In this document: positions 48,101 to 54,832 of the stretch, piece after piece
Layout: every line of letters starts with the position of its first letter
Position numbering within the stretch: the stretch's first letter is position 1
Source: a virus
IMG/VR virus record: IMGVR_UViG_3300027779_002128
Span: 1-64,000 of that record
Reading direction: 5' to 3' (one strand)
DNA length: 64,000 bases
Notes under the pieces: generated by a model
The model's input: the letters and a program-made list of their open reading frames with translations, nothing else
Told to the model about the DNA's origin: nothing
The model's database searches: none
Made by a program: the position numbers and the translations under genes

Positions 48101-51100
48101 TGTATAGCTCTGGCAGACTAGCGATATCAAATGACTGGAAGGTAACATTACCCTTGTTCACATAACCAGCATTTTTAATGGTAGCATACTTAGGATCTGT
48201 TAAACCAGATGCATTAACTAATTTAGTTGTTGGCCACAAGTTGTTTTCTTTAACACCTGTAGGCTTTTTAATAAACCTTGTTGAGTCATCAATATCAATT
48301 AATATTGTGTCATCGTTTTTATCGTCGGCTGTAACTGCGTAGTTTCTTTTAGTTCCCATTCTAACAGCAATACCGTCTTGTGCTGTTACTTTAATGTTTA
48401 ATACAGCACCAGGTATATCAGTTTTCAATGATGTAGCTAGTGTTACTGTTGGATCTTCTATAACCTTAATTACAGTTCCACTTGCAATAACTTTAACTAT
48501 TTGCTGTTGCTTACCATCAGCATCTGCTGTAGTAGGTGGATTCATGATAGTTGACTTAACACTCTCCGGAAGTCTCTTAACATCTGGGAATGTAACACTG
48601 GCACCATTTGCGGCAATAGTAAACATTGTTCCGTTTACTGTTGTGTACTGCTGATCAGCAGTACTAGAATTATTGTCGTGATCACCGAATGCTAATGAGT
48701 TGTGATTGTTACTTATTAACACATTGCCGATATATAAATCAACAAACTTATAGTTACCGTCTTCGCCAACTTCTAGATTGTTTGTATCAATCGCCGTGCT
48801 TAATGTAATTGTAAAACTGTTGTTTTGTTCTGGGTATACAATAACACCATCTGCTCTAGTGGCAGTAGTATCTAAACTTGGATACGTTGCTGTTGTTGTT
48901 ACAGAACTAATGCTACCTGAATCATATGTAAAATATGAAGAAGCAACCGCTGTACCGTCTATTGTTACGGCTACATCGTTAATTGTTGTTTGCGTAGTTG
49001 AACCAGCCATTGCACTTGATACTGCATATCTTTGTATAGGTTGGTAATGTACATTGGCATTAGAATTATCAGTACCAAAGTTGTCTGCATTGTCTAAGTA
49101 AAAATCTTTACCGGCAAATATTGCAGTATATTTTGTTACTGTTGAACTTCCACTAATAACTTCTGATGGTACTAAACTAACTTTTACATTAGCATTAATG
49201 GCTAAGTTATCATTAATCGCTGTTAGTACATTTGCTGTAGTAATAGCACTTCCACCATTTGTTACTGTAATTACTTGTGCGGTATTTGAACTTAACGCAT
49301 CAGCAATAGTAATTGATGCAGTTGTTTGTGTAAAGTCAAAGTAGTTGCTTATAGGTGCAATAGTTTTATTAATTGTTGAACTACCTGAACTAAGTACTAT
49401 ATTACTTGCTAGTACTTTTGCAGTAGGTATTGCCCCGTAACCACTTCCTGAGTTTGTAACAGTTATTTTTTGTAGTTTACTTGTTGCTGTATCTAGTGTT
49501 GCTGTAGCTGTTGCTTGTACTCCACCTATTCCTGGTCCGGAGATTTCAATACTAGGCACAATGTTATATGCATAAGTGGCATCTACAACATCGACTCTTT
49601 CAACAATGTTAGTAACATTTTCTGGAAAGTCTAAAGTAATTAATTGCGGGTCTTGAGTTATTTCTGTTTTAACAAGTTTTAGCTCAATGCTTTGATCATT
49701 TTCAGTGTCGCCGAAGTCGCCCACTCTAAGAGCCCATTCATCAAATATGCTAACGTTACCTGATACTACTGCACTACTTCTAGCAATTCTTCCTAAACTT
49801 TCTTTAGTACCTTTGCCTTGTATCATGCCTCTGTAGAAATCAAACTGCTCATCATCTTGAATATCAAGTTCAGTTAAGTAGTCCCGTTCAGTGTAACCAA
49901 ATAATGATCTACTTGCTTGGTATACTTGCTTCTCTACTGGAATAAATCCAAACTCGTGATAACGTCCTAGGCTCTCTGCCATGTTATCTAAGTTAGGTAA
50001 TAATTCTTCACCATCAATAATAAATCCTTGACTTAAGAATTTGCCTTCCCAGTTTGCTGTTCGTTGTCCTTTAAGTTTAATACGTTTGTGTCGTTGATTA
50101 AACGTGTCATTAAAAATAACATCACTAAAGTTTGTTTCGTTATCAAATACCAATGCATGTTCAATCTCTTTAGTAAACAACATTAAACTATAAATTTGGC
50201 TTCCAGTTGGTGGACTTACTTCTATGTAATCATTTTCTCTAAGAATAGTACAATGCGTAGGATCTATTCCTTCGCCTATTTGATCTAGTATTGCAAACTG
50301 CTCTCTGTCTGTTCTATTAATTTTTGCAATGAATCCTCTAGGAGCAATAAACTTAACATTGCCGGCTAGTGGAGATAGTTCAATAGTGTTACCTATTTGC
50401 CATACGCCAGTTGTCCAGAACAAAAATTGTTTTGCACTATAGGCCCAATCTTTAACAGCGGCAATGTCGCTGTCAAACTGGCTAAAATCAAAACCTTGAC
50501 TGGCTTGGAATCTACCTAAGTTAATCATTAGATCAACAACTTCTTGTACTGTTGTGTACTCAGTTTCATATGGAATACGTTTTATTACTTCAGTTGAATC
50601 TAAATACTGTACTGCTGTTGCAGAATCAATCTGAGGTAGTTTAGCAAGCCTTTGCCATAACTTAGTATCAAATATTGTACCTGATGTTATACTTAACGGT
50701 GCTTGATAAAAATTATTTCTATATTGTACAATATTGCCAGTGCTGTAAGTTACACCTTGTTTCCATACAGAAAATGTTTCAGGATCTCCGCCAACTTCTA
50801 TTCTCAGAGATTTTCCTGTTTTAATACCTTCTATTACTTCAAAGTATCCTCTGTTCTTATCAAATCCTCTAACTCTATATCCAGTTGAAGTTTGTTCAAC
50901 AACAACACCTGAGTAGAAGTTTCTTGACTTGTAGTTACTACTATGCAATGTTGTTGTAATATTTTCTTTAGGAATAATTAAACTTGTAGCATTACCGGAA
51001 TTACTATATTGGTCTGTTCTTGCAGAAAGTGTGTCTTTGTCAATAAAGCCACTCATTCTATGTGCAAGTTTAACATTAAGTGAACGCAACGGTGTAGCAA

Positions 51101-54100
51101 AGTTTAGTGTAGTATCTAACCCTTGGAACTTTAACCAACTATTAATAAACTGCGTGTAACCAATGTTAGTGTGCATTTTACCAGTAGTTTTATTTACATC
51201 ACCGTGAATTTTAAAATCTGTTGTGTTTAAGAACTTCCAACGTTTATTAGTATTTTTACTTAAGAACTGTGTATTGTTAACTGCTGGTCTTGACAACGTT
51301 GTAGGGTCTGAGAATACAGTTGCAAAACGACCTGGCTTAGCTAATAGTAATGCTTCTGCTAAGGCAAACGGATATGTTGAACTGTACTTAAATGCATTTT
51401 CTACTGGTGCGCCATCACCAAATTTCCATACACCGTCTAAGCCTGTGCCTTTTGCTAATGTAGTAGATTTAGTACTTGTTAATGCCGCTGTTGCTGATGA
51501 ATTAGTTTTGCCAGAAAATGTGCTGTTGTCTTTACCAGAAACAGATACTGTTACTTTAGCTCTAACACCGCCGCCACCTGTTATTGTTGCTGTTGCATAA
51601 GTATAACCAGAACCAGGAGTTGTTACGGTCACACTTGTTAATTTTTTATTTGTAATTACTGCTGTAGCCGCCGCGTTGTTACCGTCTCCTGTTATTACTA
51701 CACTTGGTGCAGAAGTATATAATCCACCTTTATCTGTAACATTTATTGAAGTTACAGCACCTACTTGTTCTGAAACACTTCTGTACTCTCCTTTCCATCT
51801 ATCTGTACTAATAATACCGCCACCTACATGATAAGGGAAAGCAGGTGTGCCGTCAGCATTGATGGTTGCTACATAGTGATAAATTGGTGTTGCACTATCC
51901 GGTGTTACAGCTAATCTCATGTTGTAGCTAGTTGTATATCCACTAGAACCGGCACTTGCACTTATTTTAAAGTCTTTTATATATTGTCCAGTTGGCTTTC
52001 CGCCTGGTCCAGTTGTTTCGTCTGCGTTGCCAGTTCCCCTTGCTCTTGTATCTAATTCCCAACCGCTTTTTATTCTAACAATACTACTTGTATTGTCTGA
52101 TGCATCACTATAACCATATGGTCCGTAAATTGGTAAACCATCAAATGCCCAACCCACAATAGGTGAAGCAGAGTCTGTTGCCCATGCTGTTAAGCCAATT
52201 ACTTCTGGTGTTATAGTGTAATGTGTTTTTACACCAGCCGTTGTAATAGTAGAATTGCCTAAGCCACTCTCTTGTCCTTTGTTATAAATCCATGTTGCTG
52301 TGTCGTACGTCTTATTGTTGTCCCACCACTTGCCACTGTCTAGACTCATTAACGGATCACCGTTAACTAGTACACCAACGGCGCCTGCTTTTGTTTGACT
52401 AGATGCATTCCAAGATGATGAATCATTTAATTGTGTTAATCTAGGAAAAGCAAATGTTGTTTTTTGCTCTGTAGTTTTACTAGTTGTAGTAGGTAAGTTA
52501 TTACTTTCAACATACAATTTGTTATTATCTGTACTAACACTAATACCATCTAATGCTCTAAAACTACCTGTTCTAAACGCAAACAAACTGTCTGCTGTTC
52601 CTGTAGTGTTAGCCCAGTCTACTGTAATAGACGAACTATCTGTTGTTTTAATTCTGTAAGGGCTTATAAGTTTAGCACTAGAATCTATAGGTAAAACTTT
52701 ACTTAACCCAATACGTCTGTATGGATTATTAACTGTATAACTAGTTGTGTTTTTTCTAGGTCCTTGTCTAATAATACCTTGTTCTAAGTCAGCCCACAGT
52801 ACTATATTAGTTGAGCCATAATTAATAGACGGGGTACTTTTACTAACATCGGTATCAGCATACACATAATATTGTGCATCAAACCATAACGGCTTTTCTG
52901 TAAAGCCTAGCATTTCCCACGGATGAGTGTTAGGTCTTACTGTATCGTAATAGTACTCGTAAAATCCTCTCCAATGTCCTGGTAAGTCTGTTGAGCTATA
53001 GTTCCATGTCCATTCATCAGTAGAATCATAAAATTCATTTACAACTGGATCTAGTTTGTTGCTAATATTCCATGCTGAGAAGTAATGTCTTAATAAATCG
53101 TGAAACTCGTTGTGAGTATATCCGTTAGTTCTAAATGCACCACATCTTATATCTATACTGTTGTACGCTGGTAGACTGTTAGCTGTTCTAAATTCTGCTT
53201 TTGCAGAGTTGTAAATTCTAGTTTCAAATTCTAAAAGAATATCGTCTCTAAAATCACCAAATGCTTTTTGTCTACTTCCGTCATGTCCTATTAGTGTTGA
53301 TATGCTCGTTTTAAAACTTGTATCTGTTGCTATTATTGGTTGGTGTAAAGGTAGTATACCCATTGTACTTGGAGTCGGTGGGCACTGAGCACTATCTCTT
53401 TCTGCGTTATACAGTTTAGTACATAGTGTGTCGCCTGCTGTTACTGTAGTTACTAATGTTATTTCTATTGGGTTATAACTTGAAATAGTATAATCTTTTT
53501 CAACAGTTAATAATTTATTATTTAAGTATACTAGCAGACTGTTCTCAATTAAGTCTAAGTCTAAATACTTAGTTAATGTGTAAGCAGTTGTACCTAGTGT
53601 AATAATAAAGTCTTGTTTAGTATAGTTGTCTCCAAAAGGCAAGATATATGTTTTACTGAATACATCTTTGCCAATCTTAAAACTGGTAACGTTTCTTAAT
53701 ACTTGCTCGAGAATATATTCATTGGACAAACCTGTTACAGATTTATCTGAGTAATATTTTTCTATCTCATGTCTTACGCGATTTTTAAATTTAACATATT
53801 CATTTGCATTAAATCTTAATGCATCAACTAAGTTGCCTGGCTGGTCGTCAAGTAGAAATGCGCCAAGCAAAATGTCTTGATTGGTTTGCACTATATTGTT
53901 TTCAATACCAGCAACTTTAGGACCGTCTTGGTAGTTGTTACTACCTAATGATTTTCCTGTAAACCCTTCTTGTCCTTCAATATGATCTTTAAATTGTCCT
54001 GTGTACTCTGGTGCACTAATATATGTTATGTCAGTATTCTTAGTGTTATGTCCCCAACTTAATGGTATTTCGTATTTACTAATACCAGTTGTGCTAACTA

Positions 54101-54701
54101 ATCCTTTGTCTGAGTACGCACTAATTTCTATAAAGTCACCTGCTTTAAAAGTTCTTGTTGATGCAAATCTTATAAAACCTTCTCTGTTTACTTCACCGTA
54201 TGTGAAATCAGTAACTGCTACTGCATTTACTTTTATAATAATGTCGTATCCGCTAACTGTTGATGTCATTGTATTTGGGTAGCAACCTATCCAAAATTCG
54301 TCTGTTACAAGATCAACATTAACTTGAGTATAATCGTATGTTGTAATAATTCTTTGTTGCGTAGGATTATCAACAGTTTTCCATGCGTTGTGATATTCAG
54401 GAGCGTCTTTATCTAGTTTGTAATAATAATATCCCTTGATACTTGATGCACTAGTTGTTGTTGCAGATTGATTATATTCTGCTGTTAGTGAACCGTCGTA
54501 TGTACCGTGGTAGTAAGTTGTGCCTAAAACCAGTCCGTTTGGCATATAAAAGTTTTGGCCAAAGAACACATGCAGATGTGAGGTACCGTTACCTCCATCA
54601 TGTGTATTTGATTTAGCTTCTGTGGCATATAACGGGTAATGTCCGTCGATTGCAAACGGTCCTGCTGTGTTACCTGCCCCAACGAAATTTACAGTTGCCA
54701 T
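33138..54701 (-). CDS. Giant virion structural protein (7187 residues)
   Basis: A single open frame of 21.5 kb. It begins VNFVGAGNTAGPFAIDGHYPL and repeats the C-terminal module of the upstream 789-residue protein. Domains visible by eye: a YHYH domain near residues 770-960 (FDGLPIYGPYGY, then YHYVATINADG); a PA14-like domain near 4130-4280 (GYFKAPYTGRYLCNGYSDDG); GxGYxxxP repeats near 990-1060, 1710-1760, 2395-2560, 4880-4950 and 6700-6770; a glycine run near 4800; the block VWWDTSTIRYNWYE near 5900; and GPERIQYGRRNGKVLSALTRG near the end, a type seen in phage baseplate proteins. It lies directly after the gp6-like and 789-residue genes, so a baseplate or tail-appendage role is likely. Exact function is unknown. 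The start is a TAATG junction with CAGGAGG upstream. Confidence 0.85.
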   Translation of the reverse strand: MATVNFVGAGNTAGPFAIDGHYPLYATEAKSNTHDGGNGTSHLHVFFGQNFYMPNGLVLGTTYYHGTYDGSLTAEYNQSATTTSASSIKGYYYYKLDKDAPEYHNAWKTVDNPTQQRIITTYDYTQVNVDLVTDEFWIGCYPNTMTSTVSGYDIIIKVNAVAVTDFTYGEVNREGFIRFASTRTFKAGDFIEISAYSDKGLVSTTGISKYEIPLSWGHNTKNTDITYISAPEYTGQFKDHIEGQEGFTGKSLGSNNYQDGPKVAGIENNIVQTNQDILLGAFLLDDQPGNLVDALRFNANEYVKFKNRVRHEIEKYYSDKSVTGLSNEYILEQVLRNVTSFKIGKDVFSKTYILPFGDNYTKQDFIITLGTTAYTLTKYLDLDLIENSLLVYLNNKLLTVEKDYTISSYNPIEITLVTTVTAGDTLCTKLYNAERDSAQCPPTPSTMGILPLHQPIIATDTSFKTSISTLIGHDGSRQKAFGDFRDDILLEFETRIYNSAKAEFRTANSLPAYNSIDIRCGAFRTNGYTHNEFHDLLRHYFSAWNISNKLDPVVNEFYDSTDEWTWNYSSTDLPGHWRGFYEYYYDTVRPNTHPWEMLGFTEKPLWFDAQYYVYADTDVSKSTPSINYGSTNIVLWADLEQGIIRQGPRKNTTSYTVNNPYRRIGLSKVLPIDSSAKLISPYRIKTTDSSSITVDWANTTGTADSLFAFRTGSFRALDGISVSTDNNKLYVESNNLPTTTSKTTEQKTTFAFPRLTQLNDSSSWNASSQTKAGAVGVLVNGDPLMSLDSGKWWDNNKTYDTATWIYNKGQESGLGNSTITTAGVKTHYTITPEVIGLTAWATDSASPIVGWAFDGLPIYGPYGYSDASDNTSSIVRIKSGWELDTRARGTGNADETTGPGGKPTGQYIKDFKISASAGSSGYTTSYNMRLAVTPDSATPIYHYVATINADGTPAFPYHVGGGIISTDRWKGEYRSVSEQVGAVTSINVTDKGGLYTSAPSVVITGDGNNAAATAVITNKKLTSVTVTTPGSGYTYATATITGGGGVRAKVTVSVSGKDNSTFSGKTNSSATAALTSTKSTTLAKGTGLDGVWKFGDGAPVENAFKYSSTYPFALAEALLLAKPGRFATVFSDPTTLSRPAVNNTQFLSKNTNKRWKFLNTTDFKIHGDVNKTTGKMHTNIGYTQFINSWLKFQGLDTTLNFATPLRSLNVKLAHRMSGFIDKDTLSARTDQYSNSGNATSLIIPKENITTTLHSSNYKSRNFYSGVVVEQTSTGYRVRGFDKNRGYFEVIEGIKTGKSLRIEVGGDPETFSVWKQGVTYSTGNIVQYRNNFYQAPLSITSGTIFDTKLWQRLAKLPQIDSATAVQYLDSTEVIKRIPYETEYTTVQEVVDLMINLGRFQASQGFDFSQFDSDIAAVKDWAYSAKQFLFWTTGVWQIGNTIELSPLAGNVKFIAPRGFIAKINRTDREQFAILDQIGEGIDPTHCTILRENDYIEVSPPTGSQIYSLMLFTKEIEHALVFDNETNFSDVIFNDTFNQRHKRIKLKGQRTANWEGKFLSQGFIIDGEELLPNLDNMAESLGRYHEFGFIPVEKQVYQASRSLFGYTERDYLTELDIQDDEQFDFYRGMIQGKGTKESLGRIARSSAVVSGNVSIFDEWALRVGDFGDTENDQSIELKLVKTEITQDPQLITLDFPENVTNIVERVDVVDATYAYNIVPSIEISGPGIGGVQATATATLDTATSKLQKITVTNSGSGYGAIPTAKVLASNIVLSSGSSTINKTIAPISNYFDFTQTTASITIADALSSNTAQVITVTNGGSAITTANVLTAINDNLAINANVKVSLVPSEVISGSSTVTKYTAIFAGKDFYLDNADNFGTDNSNANVHYQPIQRYAVSSAMAGSTTQTTINDVAVTIDGTAVASSYFTYDSGSISSVTTTATYPSLDTTATRADGVIVYPEQNNSFTITLSTAIDTNNLEVGEDGNYKFVDLYIGNVLISNNHNSLAFGDHDNNSSTADQQYTTVNGTMFTIAANGASVTFPDVKRLPESVKSTIMNPPTTADADGKQQQIVKVIASGTVIKVIEDPTVTLATSLKTDIPGAVLNIKVTAQDGIAVRMGTKRNYAVTADDKNDDTILIDIDDSTRFIKKPTGVKENNLWPTTKLVNASGLTDPKYATIKNAGYVNKGNVTFQSFDIASLPELYSSDLIFKPTTNDLVHIAYSEDNDWNVYKLTPTDASVHYLKRNAGGKVSLLTNDSLFNYLDTNEIGTTDSGKYLDYYLSLDNANINNQVVVWTNENVVQEKQSQITDFSAPQMIQARIESIGPQVSKTITAVNPHLGKIINGVTLTPINKSDKVVATGDITSISNLDAFQLVDNVGIETQNPATLTAGGTNQVVVDPIRVESITVSSGGSGYASAPTVTLTASPTSDTASALATIIGPISTAVTIGNGGLGYAAPILIISDPENTDPDSSSPTFGLANVATATATINSDGTITAVTVTNAGAGYTTAPTITVQGDATVTALLTSTLNALVDSIVMYNRGSGYSATSVAVTVSGNATATATKTTPATSPIAKLYAAASNNATKVGIRFLSDMKDSLAFKITTPRTVSEQATYDAIKVIQNRRFKLISYNTTTGTFILQHPAFGVANVITNLKNIGYEAKVVTTFTPNGATHFTVTDTGYRRFEFEDITSGSTIGYSQNVTIRHLNKSKLTIANHCLTVGDTIRVFTNTFSGAYNIDTVIDTDNVIIKAPYIPGFSSGSIYGDGIQIKTVAPHGISPIYASSNKSIAVHFADPKAYNKTYIIDSLTPNTINIGGRWAPITGTATYYEHKIATLTGATAYDGTNSATATNVVDVTNDPKLNEIIVTYSANSNIVPPQFVRSEGAKIKIHTDALPAVTPANTYPPVGISVARQRGRDSDRYPLVTTLGFDEVNVNGSTFKIDNINSAKAVESSINRAIGLRREHVRQKDRGSEVGFVIMNNPDTTVFNGLSSKYISNYGAYINDPSLVNEISGGALVSEKSISYASAGENVIDNEFNPGPLNSGPIHGLAYTDPDTLIYYIWNAPLGKYRAYSSTQETTTPSANSNKSAVPSNHQAQTVAQYTTWEASVGFTVSSDPLENIAYWSGAIVSHNSKSYKASADITMSNNTVFEVARWAELVGNTSSTTLSGYFADATAENNANLLLNVIPTNNSVSATAPGTKRISYNMLSTVTKTLANSSTVTIPTFRLAVSELNLFEVYEAVQNDGAGSANGDVYYILVDKINPEIVDSPIDYYGTVNLWSSFGNYKRTEYYYINGITPTVDASNRITNRLDPMRVESTVSVVNLPPVEPAAFIGLQTIEEPFAVTGGNNSDPVANINAISGLKITGNTVTVSDTGHNKFFMWTPGLKPNMWKPSDGPEGPGYLPGVNGGDTVFGYGRGYYTLNDTHLPTDYPDVASYVETDKTPYSGLMPRFMYSKKFTVSPEAVAYKIEIFTDTDGNIISEEEAEILGRVPGTITLPEYVTSTNEDIGITGIRPEELFVACFWTEEHVYTNQLTSWNYSILNAAGQPTPVLSNYTGTVTRVKYIRLTELPGNAHTSRLIPDTGWAGRGWNNTIADRLPTDYNEDSILDLFRPTTVAGGSTDSDDEGVTVELGIGDQIADGEVNVGKTGQLAPGTTNAHTIPTTPLGPMLNGEFLAGLPGPCATLPELTSPANDSSSCAAELGQLEYAIIDNTNAQRRGEDIVLTKEEAADVGIDQTGSVTYTDNESFDFSAGTSAGTYADKFDTSNWQYVNVNISGNNSIRVFFDFLESSTQLEHGSVVMVQNTEPYFYATEGKAGLVDDSVINPFTGAETGVSNGGWVKNPNGANKRPTKELNWWMNARVLESTQVSGDARGTKGDQVSQYGVDFIGNTNLKRNDIVDSNLISQRQSREDWAFDASSNPGPVASESDQRVSANHINTTTGMLQFSGDTDLDSTKKSDHADNRAKWLQHDIGVSGIGFISSAVKCSLGEYVTIFIRPDSTVTRADTQTTAVLWQAIIEFTGAVVDSDLINPPTAACVEGHSTAYTQGAVKSTWQGTNSWGYFGQHKSDNERFDRNKTGYQKKVHCDNIYYPYMRLPNPYNSGAYNSMPDAKWGEWQHCHNHDKVATGPGVRELAKTTISTIQRTTLAKYSSTELKGYFKAPYTGRYLCNGYSDDGIWAWISSEYTTTSHNGKPVRMGVDDLAGVGADTRHEYFKGDGFDKSDKYNYHRDNCLLRTGWMTTDDNNQSNKPGDRYVDMEAGKYYFVRMIAGNNKGPGYFDMTWTCTTGVSNFTITSEETQAGESTQSHSVGVKQGRFTFTGRSCAVETPATTGNADTTSGNSTWVNKYAAFATDSQARRYEALADVQNCAVGNTSNWSSCQLTLWSDIGVCPSGENCPDITANGGGIDTPGVAPGYVNWSKFQLDGEWVTLPNGERIWIPYIDLSGIGLGVGNSTTPGQQHLTGFNFLPYSAKLPVKAKVLDPQNYAFTSSELDADTVVSGQAQRVSGGLIIPFAKKLTTVSRTPYVLKSSEASDEPWGKNLENSNDLNKTTKYVKYAPRKIGSTVSLGGTTVNNITSTEAGNQWKNDSANDTTEYTGPSFDEPGTNTSTDETAGGNPTGSDVETYLKTQRQELALADVDNIIYNSMPIINITPRAIDNNGNYYNGGPTAQAYLRKPTPETDIDLNDLIGIADGTELLINGRRIVKRGSTGIDIKTQVNCANMGITAEIDDATNTLALISCTSLPFTIANGCGGGTFKQVGDFHINRGFDQSTTVSETFVAPFISPTKELTKGGEGNASVSVGGGGGGSVAGPITVNDYRRLADGSLEKFYRRPGSNNADVYETPARIPLETTNRSTGGSNYMVGDRLRLIGGTPETNVLAPLSDEVCIVSAGSGYTNPANLTVIFNESISTPGVGGAATVTKLDENGGIAEVIVINQGAGYDIDNPPALTIKDTSPIPTVVEIDAAWTSNVTLTAGTVASINEIIQITDGNGKLTGDTEISSRYVRAIGEVQLGESKTWNVTSGDVSYKDPAITSTMPRVEIALAPGNTSHIRAESYVQLSYFPGTTLNDYYITVNGAVSSSTTFVLDSLNDVNGNQYVKAGQVMSWNNGGTMTIFGYVTAVNVATKTVTLDTAVTLTDEMTVYFVSPQKKLYWIPKTVEGKASVYDNKFVIEDASFLSSGIVTNLFGAGAKITVTGRKAWYADLTANGKLVDTINPTTPKNDAKLTIAVGQNVTLDANGNPKEDKRGNGPLRVAKFIVTDVNTTGAITAIRIIDRGLYKEFPTDLTMGIPLEYDYALQGALRQNTSLETLAEQVEQVTYDASRTLGYGDPTQPELTLYGPDHPEYQYAPFSSTKELALRNSENLSVNDKLILDRLVAKQNTVQGLTDLEIAQLNALIIELTNTLGYDKGFKHPDWEKYPEFVWDGAHFQPYSGTPGAYDPTTYVCVDLRSASKAAYLESPQLWAKEQFNLGKLILKTKVIERDPKKYNYGYYNPDEQAGGEGARVFLTAQEIPNCTERGNAKDLLGLPDTVSETFAPRSLSRALNNALNGAGYLPSEARSEYTPFGDSGEVTFVSDTFPGWNIDSPTPGTLEKLGIPIGDYNNGMLCITAILEADSGATEYTDEQAIADIQELYDTNDELGLLTTQQLQERYPEAADGMFTNTAILTLICAEKIAPISPPSRLDAYGTGKLGMFNKLMPNGVDPYGLNDNNSIFGDGSSSRMSELFAYDISDIFGNEVTLNGTAKQSAPVNYFASKRFNKRNVIADLEPTISNTSPTTTLMEEPKAWVDNYSNLKQAIIDNASGVTNYTNTVYTMADFVEGGWAYLENGIPTRWQTPLVDVEFINNALVYDPDTGNKINDLDFWDPFKGILPGFISNEISFISEYDPVSYNNARTNFGKNNIGKVWWDTSTIRYNWYEQGTDKERNANWGSAFPGSQVTVCEWVESKAKPVNWTGDGQPRWSNRFVTERRQDAKTGEYTMYYYYWVTNRRELDDRAKRNENRQLDIRTIAKYIADPVGYGLDMISFVSDKSMLLHNISDIREEESHLQINLSRNLNPEGISHTAWKLMREGDTDSSVPDHLTDKLIDSLCGENAEASPVPDPKLSDVEKYGIAFRPRQTMFKDVKAARRVMVSVLNRILSNIRTNSVNPGWDASLPTARAYLTTTDWFDVQRTDPVTNEAIRYTDTLKPIFNVTSVSELKGITSVKDGGVVQVKSNQNDTSQLWMYNGPTKKFKLVSVVNDTVKLPTTVYTDNTNPTLSSELRLILTALKDNVFVSTVHWNELFFEMMKHAYMEQKQLSWAFKTSYLYINKEENDLITLNGFKADNFQKVLDYMNEVKPFSAKIREYKDGKSTPIDSIGQNNISDYDRPPFVDLVTGTVRILDEGVDQDVNIMSNSRQYIDYVTATADGYTTSDPIRRANTTISFDRTNYQLTERAWDVANVSLQTSIGYNIANLSVQTKQEVSANASVRAADKLFKFDAEVQAQFIAEVNTHYNDVTAARNTTIVGNGTVMAGLVTNGKLKNTLALIKDKVGGNFRGETLDATKFSSIVDQADYMSAIQTDFGFDSDLFDENTDNDDTVFTDSRDLTNYGPVTTYGIGDTKWDNSKQIVSYEGVFDSNANPVTLRKNGESYDGFDGITFQRVAYGEERPEELALLDPLESVIFTVTTSDFSRGAAGNVSVFDGLDVANATLFHSTTSLKEDNSSVVITRGGIGYKTPTVVITDALGNLPTTTAVATASVNAAGTVTAITVSTGGAGYTEIHLALTETLTETTSSAVYVNDNKLPFVSVSNVLVGQIITIAGKDVGEVASISGTTVTVNSMLKNDVASGTVVSVRGQNFNYKLTNTIVTATAGVDPDDSDNFFAVDSTNGWDAATTVGGTGSYDTALTVVQERETTKVSPSAREVTYRMHHSLFGDVDFLRISSTATTKITKAMTISSTSITVDNASFLPNPTSIIPGSIWVGPERIQYGRRNGKVLSALTRGAFGTSTGTHPIGQPVYSAEATEHFNNLNPSSNVWLDTGTRYSSPSTWDEAVDNTPGDTTDNDWTVSGAWDKIAAGNITTADVGVTITNVTSTTATLTAIGTGVANIALQEGIRVFANANVALFEVVKVSANASSVWAITASYADTLDNTLFVENGTATLRSFVYAGQDGSDDFDSATISGQSALSLADRGNADLANATSIMKFLHKL

Positions 54702-54832
54702 TAGTACGAGCCTCCTGTTGTACTTGTACTAGTATTTATCGTTGTAGAATTCGTGGTATTTTCAGATGAAGTTAGTGTTCCATTGTAGTTTCCATGGAAG
54801 TATGTTGTGCCTAAAACCAGTCCGTTTGGCAT
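54517..54832. repeat. 29-bp perfect direct repeat spanning a gene boundary
   Basis: Positions 54517-54545 (in the giant gene) and 54804-54832 (in the upstream gene) are identical over 29 bases, with 287 bp between the copies. It encodes PNGLVLGTT in both proteins. The flanking DNA is diverged but still encodes similar residues, so the DNA identity is the conserved core of a duplicated module about 85 residues long. Confidence 0.85.
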
